The position numbers were made by a program, and so were the translations under genes. This document shows, piece after piece, positions 49,092 through 60,934 of a stretch of 64,000 nucleotides of DNA; positions within the stretch are counted from its first letter, which is position 1, and every line of letters starts with the position of its first letter. Origin of the DNA: Caprella mutica. Taxonomy: Eukaryota > Arthropoda > Malacostraca > Amphipoda > Caprellidae. The notes beneath the pieces were generated by a model. That model saw only the letters and a program-made list of their open reading frames with translations. It was not told the DNA's origin and made no database searches. Location: contig CANNZV010002342.1 in the NCBI GenBank assembly GCA_947561585.1, positions 38,658 to 102,657 of the forward strand, read 5' to 3'.

Positions 49092-49299
49092 GCAATGATT
49101 TACTAACATCTTCTAATTTCTTTTCAGAAATACGAGGAATAATGCAATGATTTACTAACATCTTCTAATTTCTTTTCAGAAATACGAGGAATAATGCAAT
49201 GATTTACTAACATCTTCTAATTTCTTTTCAGAAATACGAGGAATAATGCAATGATTTACTAACATCTTCTAATTTCTTTTCAGAAATACAAAGAATAAT
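49092..49299 (+). repeat. 52-bp tandem repeat, 4 copies, each carrying a complete 3' splice site
   Basis: Every unit contains TTTACTAACATC (a perfect metazoan/yeast-like branch-point word, TACTAAC), a pyrimidine tract TTCTAATTTCTTTTCAG and then AAATACGAGGAATAATG. The first three copies are nearly identical; the fourth leads into the exon-like sequence with AAATACAAAGAATAATG. The 52-bp period is not a multiple of three, so use of an upstream copy would shift frame. Confidence 0.92.
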
Positions 49300-49347
49300 G
49301 TTGAGGAGATATCATTGTGTGCCGTGAGTTTGCTGAGAAGCAAAATG
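49284..49347 (+). other. candidate internal exon (64 nt)
   Basis: Bounded by TTTCTTTTCAG|AAATAC and AAAATG|GTGAGTAT, both good splice sites. One of three frames is open through the exon (21 codons, ending ...VSLLRSKM) with one leading base, so a phase-2 intron before it and a phase-0 intron after it would fit. The gene to which it belongs is not visible. It may also be an untranslated exon or a chance pair of sites. Confidence 0.35.
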
Positions 49348-49980
49348 GTGAGTATAATTTAACAACAATTAACTCATTATAGTTCATAATTGCTTCATTA
49401 TATTGATCAATCTGTTGATAGAAACAAATAGATTACAGTCTGTTAGTGATCTTATTTGATGAGTAATATGTATAGTCAATAGCATAGTGACCTAACCTAA
49501 TGTGATTAAACTGATTATAAAACAAAATTCTTATTGGAATATACTGTGCATACTGAATTCCATATTACACGAATTACCGGATTGTAAAACACAGAGGACA
49601 GTCATTTTAAATGTTGTTGGTTAGTGACTATTGCAACTGGACATCCAACGTATAGACTACACTGACACAAATAAAATAAATGTCAAATAGTATTCAAATT
49701 TGGATGTTATTTAGAAAAATAAACATTCAATAAATTATTTTATAATTATTTTGTATCCGCAACTATTGCAAGTTTTGAATTATCAGACGGTTCCTCATTA
49801 TCGGAAACTTAAGAAAAAATATCCTACGTACATTTTGGTAATTGTCAAACTGTTGCCATATGTCACCAGATTGCTGAAATATAGATTAAGTTTTGGTTTA
49901 AATTATCACCGCACAACCTCTGTGTTAATTACGAACTTTTACTAATTACAGTTATATGTAGTTTCGAGGTGGATTTAAGC
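49348..49980. other. AT-rich DNA with a solo MITE end
   Basis: About 49782-49810 (TTATCAGACGGTTCCTCATTATCGG) matches the tips of the palindromic MITE at 8975-9157. A matching second end is not evident. Confidence 0.45.
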
Positions 49981-50816
49981 TTGGAATACTGAACAGAAGG
50001 TTGCTTGGTGATGACATCATACTGCGGTAACAGTGGAACAGTAGACTTGATATACTGAACAGCAGTTTGCCGGGTGATGCCATCATACTGCGGTAACAGT
50101 GGAACAGTACACTTTAAATACTGAACAGCAGTTTGCCGGGTGATGACATCATACTGCGGTAACAGTGGAACAGTACGCTTGAAATACTGAACAGCAGTTT
50201 GCCGGGTGATGACATCATACTGCGATAGCAGTGGAACAGTAGACTCGAAATACTGAGCAGCAGTTTGCCGGGTGATGCCATCATACTGCGGTAACAGTGG
50301 AACAGTACACTTTAAATACAGAACAGCAGTTTGCTGGGTGATGACATCATACTGCGGTAACAGTGGAACAGTAGACTTGAAATACTGAACAGCAGTTTGC
50401 CGGGTGATGACATCATACTGCGGTAACAGTGGAACAGTACACTTGAAATACTGAACAGCAGTTTGCCGGGTGATGACATCATACTGCGGTAACAGTGGAA
50501 CAGTACGATTGAAATACTGAACAGCAGTTTGGCGGGTGATGACATCATACTGCGGTAACAGTGGAACAGTACGATTGAAATACTGAACAGCAGTTTGCCG
50601 GGTGATGACATCATACTGCGGTAACAGTGGAACACTACACTTGAAATACTGAACAGCAGTTTGCCGGGTGATGACATCATACTGCGGTAACAGTGGAACA
50701 GCACGCTTGAAATACTGAACAGCAGTTTGCCGGGTGATGCCATCATACTGCGGTAACAGTGGAACAGTACGCTTGAAATACTGAACAGCAGTTTGCCGGG
50801 TGATGCCATCATACTA
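49981..50816. repeat. 66-bp minisatellite, about 12.7 copies
   Basis: The unit begins TTGAAATACTGAACAGCAGT, continues TTGCCGGGTGATGACATCAT and ends ACTGCGGTAACAGTGGAACA plus six bases. It is G+C-richer than its surroundings and contains the near palindrome TGATGACATCA. The period is a multiple of three, and the minus-strand frame of 172 codons is a repeat artefact. It is unrelated in sequence to the other 66-bp array. Confidence 0.96.
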
Positions 50817-51824
50817 ATGCCAGATATCACACTAATTTTCGTTCCAATTTATCTCTCATCTAATCCAACACTTTTGTTGGTTGTTTTTGTAGCAGTCGGA
50901 ATTACCTAAAAGTATATAAGCGAATGATAGATCTAAAATAAGTCATTAATTAATGGAATGTGTCTACCTGCCTTTGTGTCTAGGTATGTTTCTCCCGGAG
51001 TAATGGCATCTTTAATTATGTATAACAGACTACTTTGAAATTCTTGTAATGATAAATGAACAGTTTTCTAAGTAAGTCGATTAGTTGTTAATGACCTAGA
51101 GGTTCTAGTGGTTAGTGTGCCTATGGGAATTGGTTAGAGCCACCAGAGATGTAACCGTCTAATGACAGTTTCGGTGGTACGAAATTGTGTAATTAGTGTT
51201 CAGTTCAGTTGATAGTAGGGTTCTGTAGTTTTGATTCAATAGTTCAGTTGTCATTTGAGTACAGTACTCAAAGACAGACCCTTCCGGGTTGTTCTGGTCT
51301 GCTCTCATCTGTACTATCTACTGAATACATTCAGTAAGTCTCTACAATATTTGTGCAATCAGCACTTCTGTAATATGCTGTACTCAAGATTGTAAATACA
51401 TACAGTAATAAAAACTGATAAGTCATCATATAACCCGAAAATGAAGAGATACAACCATAAGAGTTTTGAACAGAGGTTTTAAAATTGGGTGCCTGTCACT
51501 CCTTTGGGGCTTCTTGTTATTATCATGCATAATATACATGAACTATATTTGAACTTTTCCAACATCATATATTATAATTGTATCTTTTCGATCTATTTCA
51601 ATGCAATTCACTACTCAAAGGGACATCAGAAAAGCAAGAGGTGTGCGTGAAAACAATGAATATTGCTCTTCATTTTCCTCTTCTCGATACATCTCAAATG
51701 TCTTTCAAAGTTTGGCTTCTCACCTCAGTTTTCTTTGGGGAAAATGAAGCGCTTAGGATGGAAAATAAAAGACATTTCTTTGTTTTCTCATAAACTTTTA
51801 CCAATTGCATTAATTCTAAAAAAA
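50817..51824. other. non-coding DNA with possible tRNA-derived remnant
   Basis: About 51102-51145 reads GGTTCTAGTGGTTAGTGTGCC then GGTTAGAGCC, reminiscent of tRNA A- and B-box motifs, so it may be the head of an old SINE. No complete tRNA fold can be drawn. A palindrome GAGTACAGTACTC lies near 51257. Confidence 0.3.
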
Positions 51825-51908
51825 CATTCATATTCCTGTGAATGCATTCATATTCCTGTGAATGCATTCATATTCCTGTGAATGCATTCATCATTCATAT
51901 TCCTGTTT
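51825..51908. repeat. 20-bp tandem repeat, about 4 copies
   Basis: CATTCATATTCCTGTGAATG is repeated three times, then a variant. Junctions form the palindrome GAATGCATTC. Confidence 0.9.
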
Positions 51909-53981
51909 CATTAATGAATGTTTAATTATTTCTTACTATAGAGCAATCGCATTTTGATTTAGTAAAAGTTTCCGTAAGTAGTGTATTGCAATACGTTCTT
52001 TCCTCAGTTAAACAAAGAAAAGTTCCCTCAAGTTTATGTCATTCTAACCCGAAGAAAAAAGACCAGAAAGAGAATTTTTGGCTCAAATAATTAAACATGG
52101 TAAATAATACAAGGCTGTCATTATTTGAAATCTTCCAGAAAAAAATATGTATTTTAGATTGGAATTACTTTATATATTTTAAATTGTATCTTTCAGAATT
52201 TGTTGCTCTATATGTATTGAAAGTTTTTATAATATGGTATCACTATGCAGACAGAGCTTTTCATTTTCATCTTCCACATTTGGTGATGTCACTGGTGATT
52301 TTGTCCCTTTTCGTACATTAGTTAGTAAATGCCTGTATTCAAAGAGTAGCTTTTCTACATCAATGATCATTGTCATCATCGTTGTAGGTAATTTTGTTCA
52401 TGGAGCTAATTCTCATTCATATACTTTTTCAAAGTGTTTTGTATCTATTTTTTATCTCTACGTTAGGGACTGTCAAGGCGCACATTTGAGACAGACATCA
52501 AACACCGTACATCCTAGTCATAGATCTTGAAGTCTGCTTAAGATTTCATTGGCTGGTATGGGAATTTCATCAATTACCTGATTAATTGCGAAGTATCGAA
52601 TAATTTTCTTCAAAAAAGCTATTAATTGGATTGAGATTGTCTTTGATCTAAATCATAGCAAGACTACAATTTGCTGATATGACATGCAGTTGGATTGTAA
52701 TTATACGCATTGCAGATTATAATTACGTTTCTAATTAAAGATATATGCACCTACAAGAATATATCCGTCTTTATTATTCATTGCGTGTATAATTAACACA
52801 GAAATATATATAATATTATTCATGCTACATCACTAAATGTAATATTTGGTTATTCTCAAAATATTTAAAGAAATATTGATGATATATGAATATTTGATTA
52901 AGATTAATAGATAACAAATGATTATCTTTGTTATAACCATTATGTATTAGTGTGTGTTAATTAGGAAGGAAATGAACATATGATTGTGATTGACTTGAAC
53001 ATAAAAGAACCTGACTGAGAATGAAATTGGATCAGTTATCTGCATTTGTTTTCAATTAAATACTATTAATATGTAAAATTTGTCATGAAATCTATATTGA
53101 TTCAGAATATTCTGTTCCTAATTCGAATCTGCCAAATGTTCGCAAGTCTGATTAGTATCGCACACATAGAATAGCCAAACTACTACTGTTTGTATATTCC
53201 GCTGTTGCTCCTCTTCTTTTGGCTAAAATACACACGTTAATCTTCAGTAAAGGATCTATGGCTCTGATATTTCAGCGTCTGCCTGCGGGAAAATGAGATT
53301 ATGGGGGGCAATAAATTGCCCTATGTGGCTAACTGAGCTACAGTTCATCTATGTACTTTCCATGTAGTTGGAATTGGGAAGATTTAGTCAAAAAACTGAT
53401 AATTGTTGAAAGAATTTAATATATGTTGACAATTTGAAACCTTATAATATTCTATAGATAAATTTATTTTTATGGAACTAATTGAAAAAAAAAATTATAA
53501 ATTTAGACAATTTTAATATTTACCTATGATATTATTTGAATGAAAGCTTTTTGGAAAATATCTCCTGTTTTCATCTAAATTTTTGTTCTAGAAATATTAC
53601 GTTAAAGCTTTTGTTTGATGTTTTTGACGCAGACTATTTTAATTTCTATTACAGTTTATTGTTCTGCTGCCTAACAGTTTTGTTAATATCACAGACTATT
53701 AATGTCTAGTTGAAGCAATAACACTTCTGAGAGCAATTGCAGAGGGAGCTATAATAAATATAGTAGAATATTCAAAATAAATAATCGTCGCTGATAATAA
53801 ATAATGTGTTTGAGTATATACATTGATTAACTTTACCTGAAAAGGTTATGTTTCTTTATTTAAAAAAAATATATAAATGAAGTAAACATCGTGCAAGATT
53901 TTGAGATGCAGAGCTGCAAGCATAATGTTCTTAAGGATATTGTTTTTAAAGATAACTCTTCTCTAATTGGTTGGCTAGGAC
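51909..53981. other. AT-rich non-coding DNA
   Basis: No gene supported. On the minus strand near 53325-53345, TAGCTCAGTTAGCCACATAG resembles a tRNA A box without a matching B box; it may be a SINE remnant. Confidence 0.4.
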
Positions 53982-54022
53982 CAGTGTACCACCTCATCTA
54001 GCCAAGATGAGGTGGTACACTG
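53982..54022. other. perfect 18-bp hairpin
   Basis: Arms CAGTGTACCACCTCATCT and AGATGAGGTGGTACACTG are exact reverse complements around the 5-nt loop AGCCA. It lies just left of dispersed repeat copy C. It is short for a miRNA precursor; a transposon-related palindrome is as likely. Confidence 0.9.
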
Positions 54023-54044
54023 AACCATCACTCGTCAATCTTCC

Positions 54045-54375
54045 GTTCCTGTTGGCTCCACCTCCTTAAGTTATGAGTTGAATTAAATAACATTTCAGTT
54101 AGTAAGAACTTCGAAGCTCTAAATATTGTTAGCTGTAAATGTAATTTGTTGAATCCGATAGTTCGATCGTTGTACTGGACACTTCAGGTGGAGGAGGAGG
54201 TTAGGTTTGGGAGGCGGCACGCCCCCGATACGCTTATTGGTCAATCTCCACAGCAAATCAATAAGTTAGTAACCTAAGATTATTATCCTACACAACTTAG
54301 CGCAAGATACAGTATTTCTAAATATATTTCACTAGTGGCAGTAGCCTTTTAATTTCTAACCTTAGCGTTGCCACG
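54045..54375 (+). repeat. dispersed repeat family, copy C
   Basis: Best match to copy B. Contains TTGGCTCCACCTCCTTAAG, GTTGTACTGGACACTTCA, GGCGGCACGCCCCCGATAC, TTATTGGTCAATCTCCACAG and TTAGTAACCTAAGATTAT. Confidence 0.68.
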
Positions 54376-55451
54376 CTCTGAATTTAGATGTTCGGTAATG
54401 GAGCTTCGAATGGTTCCTCCATCCATCGATTTAGTGTCTCACTTTTCGTAAATAAATAAAGAGTTCAAATTATTATCTATGGTGAAACTTGTAAAGCATT
54501 TATATGTTTTGGTAGTGTATTTTGAAGTTATTTGAACAGCTGCACATGTTAAAAATTTTCTGTAAAAATTCAAATTTGACTGTACAAGTTCCAATTTGAG
54601 CTGTTTGAACACATCAGTAGTATATACAGCACAATAGCATCAATATTACTGCATATGAGTATAACATTATTGCATCATTTTTGCAATACCCTAAACATAT
54701 GACCAATTGACCATCTCTTCGATTTTCATTATAATAGTGTGTGATTTAGTACTTATGGTAATGTATCTGTAAAATAAAATAAAAATATTTGATCAATATA
54801 TACCTGTATTGTACAGGTATGCATTGTATGTATCATCCTTGTATTTTATGTAAAAGAGAAATATTAATGATAAAGATTCTGCTTAGGTACAATATATTAT
54901 TTTCAATATAAAATTTATATACATTTTCAAAAAGCAAGCATCTATAAAGCGAGGACTTCTTTCTTATTTAGATAGTGTAAATATCCACTAGAGTGTTTGA
55001 AGGACTCACAATACGATATCTGCAGTTGCTTTTGGATGGATGAGTTCGGGAGACATCAAGGTATTTGGATTTGCAATTTTGATATTCTGTCATCAATATT
55101 GATATGAAAACTTTTCAAAATAAACGAAGAAAAACTTAGATGAATTGTGTATTTAACATTATCCTTGTATCTTTTATTTACTTAGGGTTGAATTTACCAA
55201 AGTGGGAATATCCGAAGTAGATTCACCGGCCACGCATTAACATATGGTTCTAGGAAACTCTGACTCACAAAATTCGGTCTCGTTTTATACTGATATTATT
55301 ATAGAACAAATTCATAAAAATGTTGAAATTATGAATGTGTGTATTTATTGAAAGCGGATAACATTATTAATCGTTCTAAAATCACACTTCACAATAGTTA
55401 TTTTGATATGTTTTGTCATTTATATTTGATATGGTACTTGAGCAGAATATT
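54376..55451. other. AT-rich non-coding DNA
   Basis: Nothing recognised. Confidence 0.5.
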
Positions 55452-55698
55452 TGGTCTCGGGATTTTCAGTCTCGGGATTTTCAGTCTCGGAATTTTCGGT
55501 GTCGGGAATTTTGGTCTTAGGTACAATAAAATTTAATACTTATGTGTATCTTGGGCCGTGCCGCTCCCCAAACCCCTCTGTCTGCTTAAATCATGAAGTG
55601 TGCAGATACTACAAACTACGAAACGCACATTTATGTCGAGAGGATATTTATAGTTTCGAGACCAAATTTTCCAGACTGAAATTCACGAGACCGTAATT
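55452..55698. mobile_element. small element with GGTCTCG-type repeated inverted ends
   Basis: Left side 55452-55521 is a run of four 15-base repeats (TCTCGGGATTTTCAG and variants). The right side, 55655-55698 read on the minus strand, gives ACGGTCTCGTGAATTTCAGT and TTGGTCTCG, i.e. the same motif inverted. Between them lies about 130 bp that is less AT-rich. Organisation recalls the 16.3-18.2 kb element (ends made of short repeats) with a different motif. Outer limits uncertain. Confidence 0.4.
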
Positions 55699-57181
55699 TC
55701 AGGCCACCTCAAAAGATGCAATCGAAGCGACAGATCCCTTCAGATGCATCTTATGGAATATTTTCTTAATGAGATGAATTCTACTTAACCCAATCAATAT
55801 ATTATAATTCTATTCATCCTTTTTCATACACGTTAGTCTACTGTTGATAATATTACAACTATAAATAGTCTTATGTATGTACACCAATTAAAATAAAAAT
55901 TACTGAAAAAATTAATGTTGCTGAGTACGTAATGAATGGAAAATAAATCAAGAGCATTTCAATCATTAGTTGTAATGGATATCCCATGGAGAAAAAGAAT
56001 GATTTAAGGTTTAGAAAAGACTCCCCTCTCTATACCGACAGAGAAAAAGTCAAACACTCTATGTATTATCTGCAGTATCATAATAGCGTCAAAGAAAGTG
56101 TTAATTAACTTGGTAAATCTATTGCTTCAATATAAAGAAACGTATTTGGAAGATTTAAAAGTGTTTAACGACGGCACCGATGTTATTGACAGTTAAAGAT
56201 TAGTTTGTATTAAATGATCTAATTCAATTTTCAATTCTAATTTATTTCTCTGGTCGTTGAAGGAAAGAACTTAAATTTCAGAAGCTTTTTATTTCTCACC
56301 CCATGGTCTGTTTGACTCAACTTATTATTACCAGGAGACTATGAAAGTTAAATGACCTTTTCACCTCCTGCTGAACTCTTTGTGAACATTAGTTTCACCT
56401 TTTAAATGAGGGGAGAAAAGTGGAAATTTGGTCTGTACGAGGTAACGTTAAATAATGTCGGCAGTAAATCAAATTTTTGATATTATTATTCTTGCTTCCA
56501 AATTCTCTCTGAATGCAGACACTGATTAAATTCTTAAGAATTGGAGAGATTTATTGTTTGAATTAGGAAGGGATATTAGTTACAAGTGAAGTAGAACTCA
56601 TAATGTAGAGTGGAAGGTTCAGAGTGTTTGATATGGAAATGTACTCTGTAAGAGAATAATAATTGTTACTGTAGATGGAAAGATGACCACTTCAATCTTC
56701 AGTGAATCTACTAAATTTTCTCTCTATCTTGAGAAATTAACTTGTTTGGCTTAATAATTAATAACAATGACAGATAATAGATATATAAAATAATATTACA
56801 TTCACTCGATACTAAATATGAGCGAACATAATCTCATAATATATAATATTACATGATATGTGACTGAAACATGAAACCATTCTCGAAAATATAGAAAACT
56901 TTAGATTACTTTATTGGACAGCGCAAATTCAAGGATGTATTTGTAAGTTCAGGTTTTGGAATATAATTCTATTCAAATTCATGCGTTTTTTAGCTTCCAA
57001 TTGATTTATTATGTAGGAATAGGAGGCAATATTTTGTGTATTTGATATCTGGACAGAGAGAACCAGAAGTTGATGGTACAAAGTTTTCCAATTAAGATCT
57101 GGTCAGCAGCAATTATTTCCATGGTTGATTGGACAGGATGTTCATTGGAACTATTTAATAAGAACAAACTTTGAGAGATTG
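55699..57181. other. AT-rich non-coding DNA
   Basis: Nothing recognised. Confidence 0.5.
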
Positions 57182-57360
57182 TTTGTTATGATTTTGGTAT
57201 TGTTTGTTATGCCTTTAGTATTGTTTGTTATGCCTTTGGTATTGTTTGTAATGCCTTTGGTATTGTTTGTTATACCTTTGGTAATGTTTGTTATGCCTTT
57301 GGTATTGTTTGTTATGCCTTTGGTATTGTTTGTTATGCCTTTGGTATTGTTTGTTATGTC
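57182..57360. repeat. 21-bp tandem repeat, about 8.5 copies
   Basis: The unit TTTGTTATGCCTTTGGTATT plus G. The period is a multiple of three, so the 118-codon frame with FVMPLVL repeats is an artefact. Confidence 0.95.
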
Positions 57361-57569
57361 TGCAGTTTGGTATTGTAAGAAAAAGAACTATAATCTATTG
57401 AATGAATCTTCTTCTGTAATTAATACGACTAATATTACGGTGTACCCAAAAAGGTTATGTCACTTTCATCTAAAATGTTAAAATAGAGTAAACTGGGCAT
57501 GAGGTTTTTAGGTATTGTTTCTACCGTGAAAGTTTCTATCGATACAGTGCAGCAACATAGATGGCTTTA

Positions 57570-57735
57570 GTATAATTTTTGTATTCGCTAGTTTGCTCTA
57601 CTGAACACTTCATTATTGTTTAATTACCTGGCTGGTGAGTTTCGGGAAAGGCACGCCCTATGATAAACTTATTGGTCAACTTGCATAGCAGATTTATGAG
57701 TTAGTAACCTTCATAAACGTTATACAAAAAACTTT
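57570..57735 (+). repeat. dispersed repeat family, copy D
   Basis: Contains GTTTGCTCTACTGAACACTT, GGGAAAGGCACGCCC, TTATTGGTCAACTTGCATAG and ATGAGTTAGTAACCTT, in the same order as copies A-C. Confidence 0.62.
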
Positions 57736-59668
57736 CTATTCTATCAACATATTAAAGAATCAGAATTTAGTAAATAACTAATACAGTGCCTATTGTTCAT
57801 CCAAAAAGCTGTTCTTCGAAATTCCACAACAAGGCTACTACGTTTCAATATCTAATACAGTAGTGAATTAAATATACAAACATTTGTATATTTTGTACTG
57901 ATTGCAAATCTGACAGATCATCACACGGTGAATTAATCAACGTATTTTATATATTCTGTTCGTTGAAAAGACCGACTGTTTGCTAATTTGAATCAAGAGC
58001 AAATTTGCTCATCAATTTAGTGATGAGAACCATTGAGTATCCGAATATTAATGGAAAACATATGTATATTGAGTGTATGATTATGATTGATTCACTTTTA
58101 AGGGATATATTTATATGGACCGCTTATGAAAGAAATGTATGAATGTAAATATTTTGAAGTTAATAAAATAATTCATATAGCTCATTGTTTACTGAATGGG
58201 AGCGAAAGATTAAATCAAAATTACATTGTTGTTGTGAAAATTCATTATGTATTTAAAAGAATACGTAACTGAATACTTTTAAAAATTACACATTATTCAC
58301 TAATAATGAATAATGAAAAACAGGTACATTATTTCAATATTTACTTTTGTATTTACTTTCTTTCTGTAGTTGTCCAATTCTCTCCAAGCTCTTGCTTGTT
58401 ATTTTTGGTTTCAGCAGCACATAAAAACGGGCGGTGTTGGTTTGAGTGACAAGTGATGTCCCTAAGAAAGCTTTTAGTAAATTACTCTGTGACTATTTTG
58501 AGGCAATTGCTCCTTATCCTATTTTGGGGAGAGAATCAACGAGTGGTTAGATTGCAGGAATATATCTACATTAGAATATTTCCATCAAAAATAATCTTGA
58601 AGGGAATTTTTAAATAATTTTTCATCAAAGATAATATAGAAGGGAATCCTTTTGATTTTCTAATCATTACAAGCTGCCCTTTGGCAATTATGTTTATTTA
58701 TTATCAGGGCCCAGAGGGACATCTATGGAGACTGATTAATAAGTAAATGGACTTTCTTCTTATGATTCGGTGTCAAATGATAACAGATCATTAATTATCA
58801 ATCGGGATTTGAGAAAAGTTGATTAAGACACATATATTCGAAATATTTTCTCAATAGCATGGTATTGTTTAGTTCCAGAGTACATAACTCGGTAAAGTTA
58901 TCTCAGGGAATTGCTTGCAATCTGCGGTGTGTCGTTCATTGTGAGAGTTGCATAATTGTCTCAACCGAGGCAGTGGTCCATTTCCCATCCCTCTTTAACT
59001 TGCTTAGCGCAAAGTGCAGCCAAATTAATTGACGAAGAAAGCCTGCCTGATAATCTGGAGATGGCAATAATAACAAAAGGGAATTAATAAGAAAGTGCAT
59101 CCAAATTAACGGCTCTGTTTAATATCTAATTTGGGTACACGTTGAAGAAACGGAAATTATATTCGAAGAAACTTATGTAATCGAATAAAAGTAATTTCTT
59201 AATAAGGATGAAATATACATAAACTTCTCCACATGGACTCTCATCAGCTAGTTACATCTCGCCTGACTCTAACCAGTTCTCCTAGGCTCGCAAACCACAT
59301 GAGTCTCTATGTCATAAAGTACTATTTGGCTCTCAAAGAAAAAAAAATTAACAATAATTTCTAAGCACATAACTAGTAGAGGCTGCATAATCCCAGTGTT
59401 ACGCATTATATACCTTATTAACCTATATAATATTGGTTCGATTTGTTTTAAGTCCAAAATTGGTTTAAAACAATCTTGAAACTAGAACTTCAATTATTAT
59501 AAACGTTTCTATTTTGAACTATGATATTTTGATTCGTCGCTCACTGTATTATAATCAGAGTTCTATTAGTTATAATAGTAATAACTGTTCAAAAATGTCA
59601 AACAACATGATTTTTACGGCAGTTAAAGTTAACTCGTTAATATTTCACGTTTTTTTCTATCTCTATAG
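57736..59668. other. non-coding DNA with complex blocks at 58.4-59.1 kb
   Basis: Between about 58370 and 59130 several blocks are more complex than the background and rich in ATTA/TAAT homeodomain-type words. Examples are the blocks around CAAAGTGCAGCCAAATTAAT near 59010 and GAAAGTGCATCCAAATTAAC near 59090, which repeat each other loosely. This may be a cis-regulatory region. No exon supported. Confidence 0.35.
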
Positions 59669-59833
59669 GGTTACCTTTTCGTTTTTCAATGTTTTTACAC
59701 CAAAGCAAAAGTGGAGTTCGATGTCACTCATCTGATGGAAAATCACCAGAATAAAATATTCGTGACAGATGAATTAAATAGCAAGAGTTATTTTTATTTA
59801 GCGCGACAAAAGAAATCAAATGTAGTCAGTGAG
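59669..59833 (+). CDS. candidate internal coding exon of an unidentified gene
   Basis: A pyrimidine-rich acceptor (TTTTTTCTATCTCTATAG) is followed by 165 nt that are open in one frame. They begin exactly on a codon (GGT) and end on a codon (GAG) before a good donor GTAAAC, i.e. 55 codons, phase 0 at both ends. The peptide has a normal mix of residues: it opens GYLFVFQCFYTK, then KVEFDVTHLMENHQ, NKIFVTDELNSKSYFYLA and KKSNVVSE. I do not recognise a family. No partner exon is visible in the window. It may be a real exon of a gene extending to the right or left, an exon of a decayed transposon, or chance. Confidence 0.35.
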
Positions 59834-60746
59834 GTAAACTTTTCAATGTTAAGAGAATCCTTCTTTAATGATTTGAATATCATAGCAGGGAATTTTCTTT
59901 GCAAGTGTTTTTTTTATATTATTTAAGAGTTAGGACATATTTTAATCACAATTTGTGGATAAATAATATAAGAGAATAAGAGCAACAGTCTTCATCGTTT
60001 GCTTGCAGTTGACATCTTGCATTTTATTCATATGAATGCAAAACTTTGAAGATTAGTAATAAATTGTGATGAAACGGATATGAGTAACTTTATATAATAG
60101 TATGTACTATACTGTAATTGTTGCAGTATTGATAATTTATTTCTATACTAAATGGGAAATTAATAAACAATATTTTGAGCAGGTTACTTAGCTCGTTTAC
60201 AAGTTATTCCTTGAAAATTTTAATTCAATGGTGCTTCTTAAATCTCCCCATGTCGTAGACAGGTTACGAAGATGAAGACACCAACTCCTTTCATCAATTC
60301 AAAAATTAATAATTTGACAAGTTATTACTCGTTTCTAAGGATAAACTTGAAAACGAGCTAAGGAATCTGCTCGAAATATTGTTTATTAAAATGTAATCGC
60401 CAATGGAGTCTCAATTTCCCATTTGCATATGAATACTGGCCGTCAAAATATTAATGGTTGGTTTTAATTTATATACCACTAACAATATGTACAGGAACGT
60501 TTAGAAGTGACTAAAATAAGAACTATTTCATAAAAAAGAAACGTCTAAAATAACTCATGAAAAGTATATATTTTATATTAGTTACTTCAAATTTCGTGTT
60601 TGGCAGCTTTAACATTGCCATAATGTTTGTAGTTCACATTTTCCTTCTTTTTCTGACTACAAAATCCGTTGTTTTACCTCAAAATCTGAGTTGCTAATTG
60701 GAGCTAAAGAAGCAAAGTCTGATGGAGTAAATGGAAAGGAAGCTCG
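59834..60746. other. AT-rich non-coding DNA
   Basis: Nothing recognised. It would be intron if the preceding exon is real. Confidence 0.5.
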
Positions 60747-60934
60747 GAGAGGAAGGATACTCCAAGAGAAAGGATACCCTGTAGAGAGAGGATACTCCCA
60801 GAGAAAGGATACTCATATAGAAAGGATACCCGTAGAGAAAGGATACTCCCAGAGAAAGGATACCCATATAGAAAGGATACCCGTAGAGAAAGGATACTCC
60901 TAGAGAAAGGATACTCCCAGAGAAAGGATACGGG
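60747..60934. repeat. 17-bp tandem repeat, 11 copies
   Basis: The unit AGAGAAAGGATACTCCC has recurrent variants ending CCCGT and CCCAT. The order CCC-CAT-CGT recurs, hinting at a higher-order unit of 51 bp. Confidence 0.93.

Noticed and set aside
50312..50830. 172-codon minus-strand frame of 22-residue repeats
   Set aside because: Product of the 66-bp minisatellite; no start context, splice sites or homology.
51102..51180. tRNA gene
   Set aside because: A-box-like and B-box-like words are too close together and no cloverleaf can be drawn; at most a SINE remnant.
1837..57360. Idea that minisatellite periods are selected to be multiples of three
   Set aside because: 18, 66, 30, 21, 54, 30, 66 and 21 are, but 19, 31, 44, 52, 20, 17, 29 and about 10 are not; with so few arrays the excess over one third is not convincing.
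57125..57481. 118-codon plus-strand frame with FVMPLVL repeats resembling a membrane protein
   Set aside because: Hydrophobic only because the 21-bp T-rich repeat encodes Val/Leu/Phe; repeat artefact.
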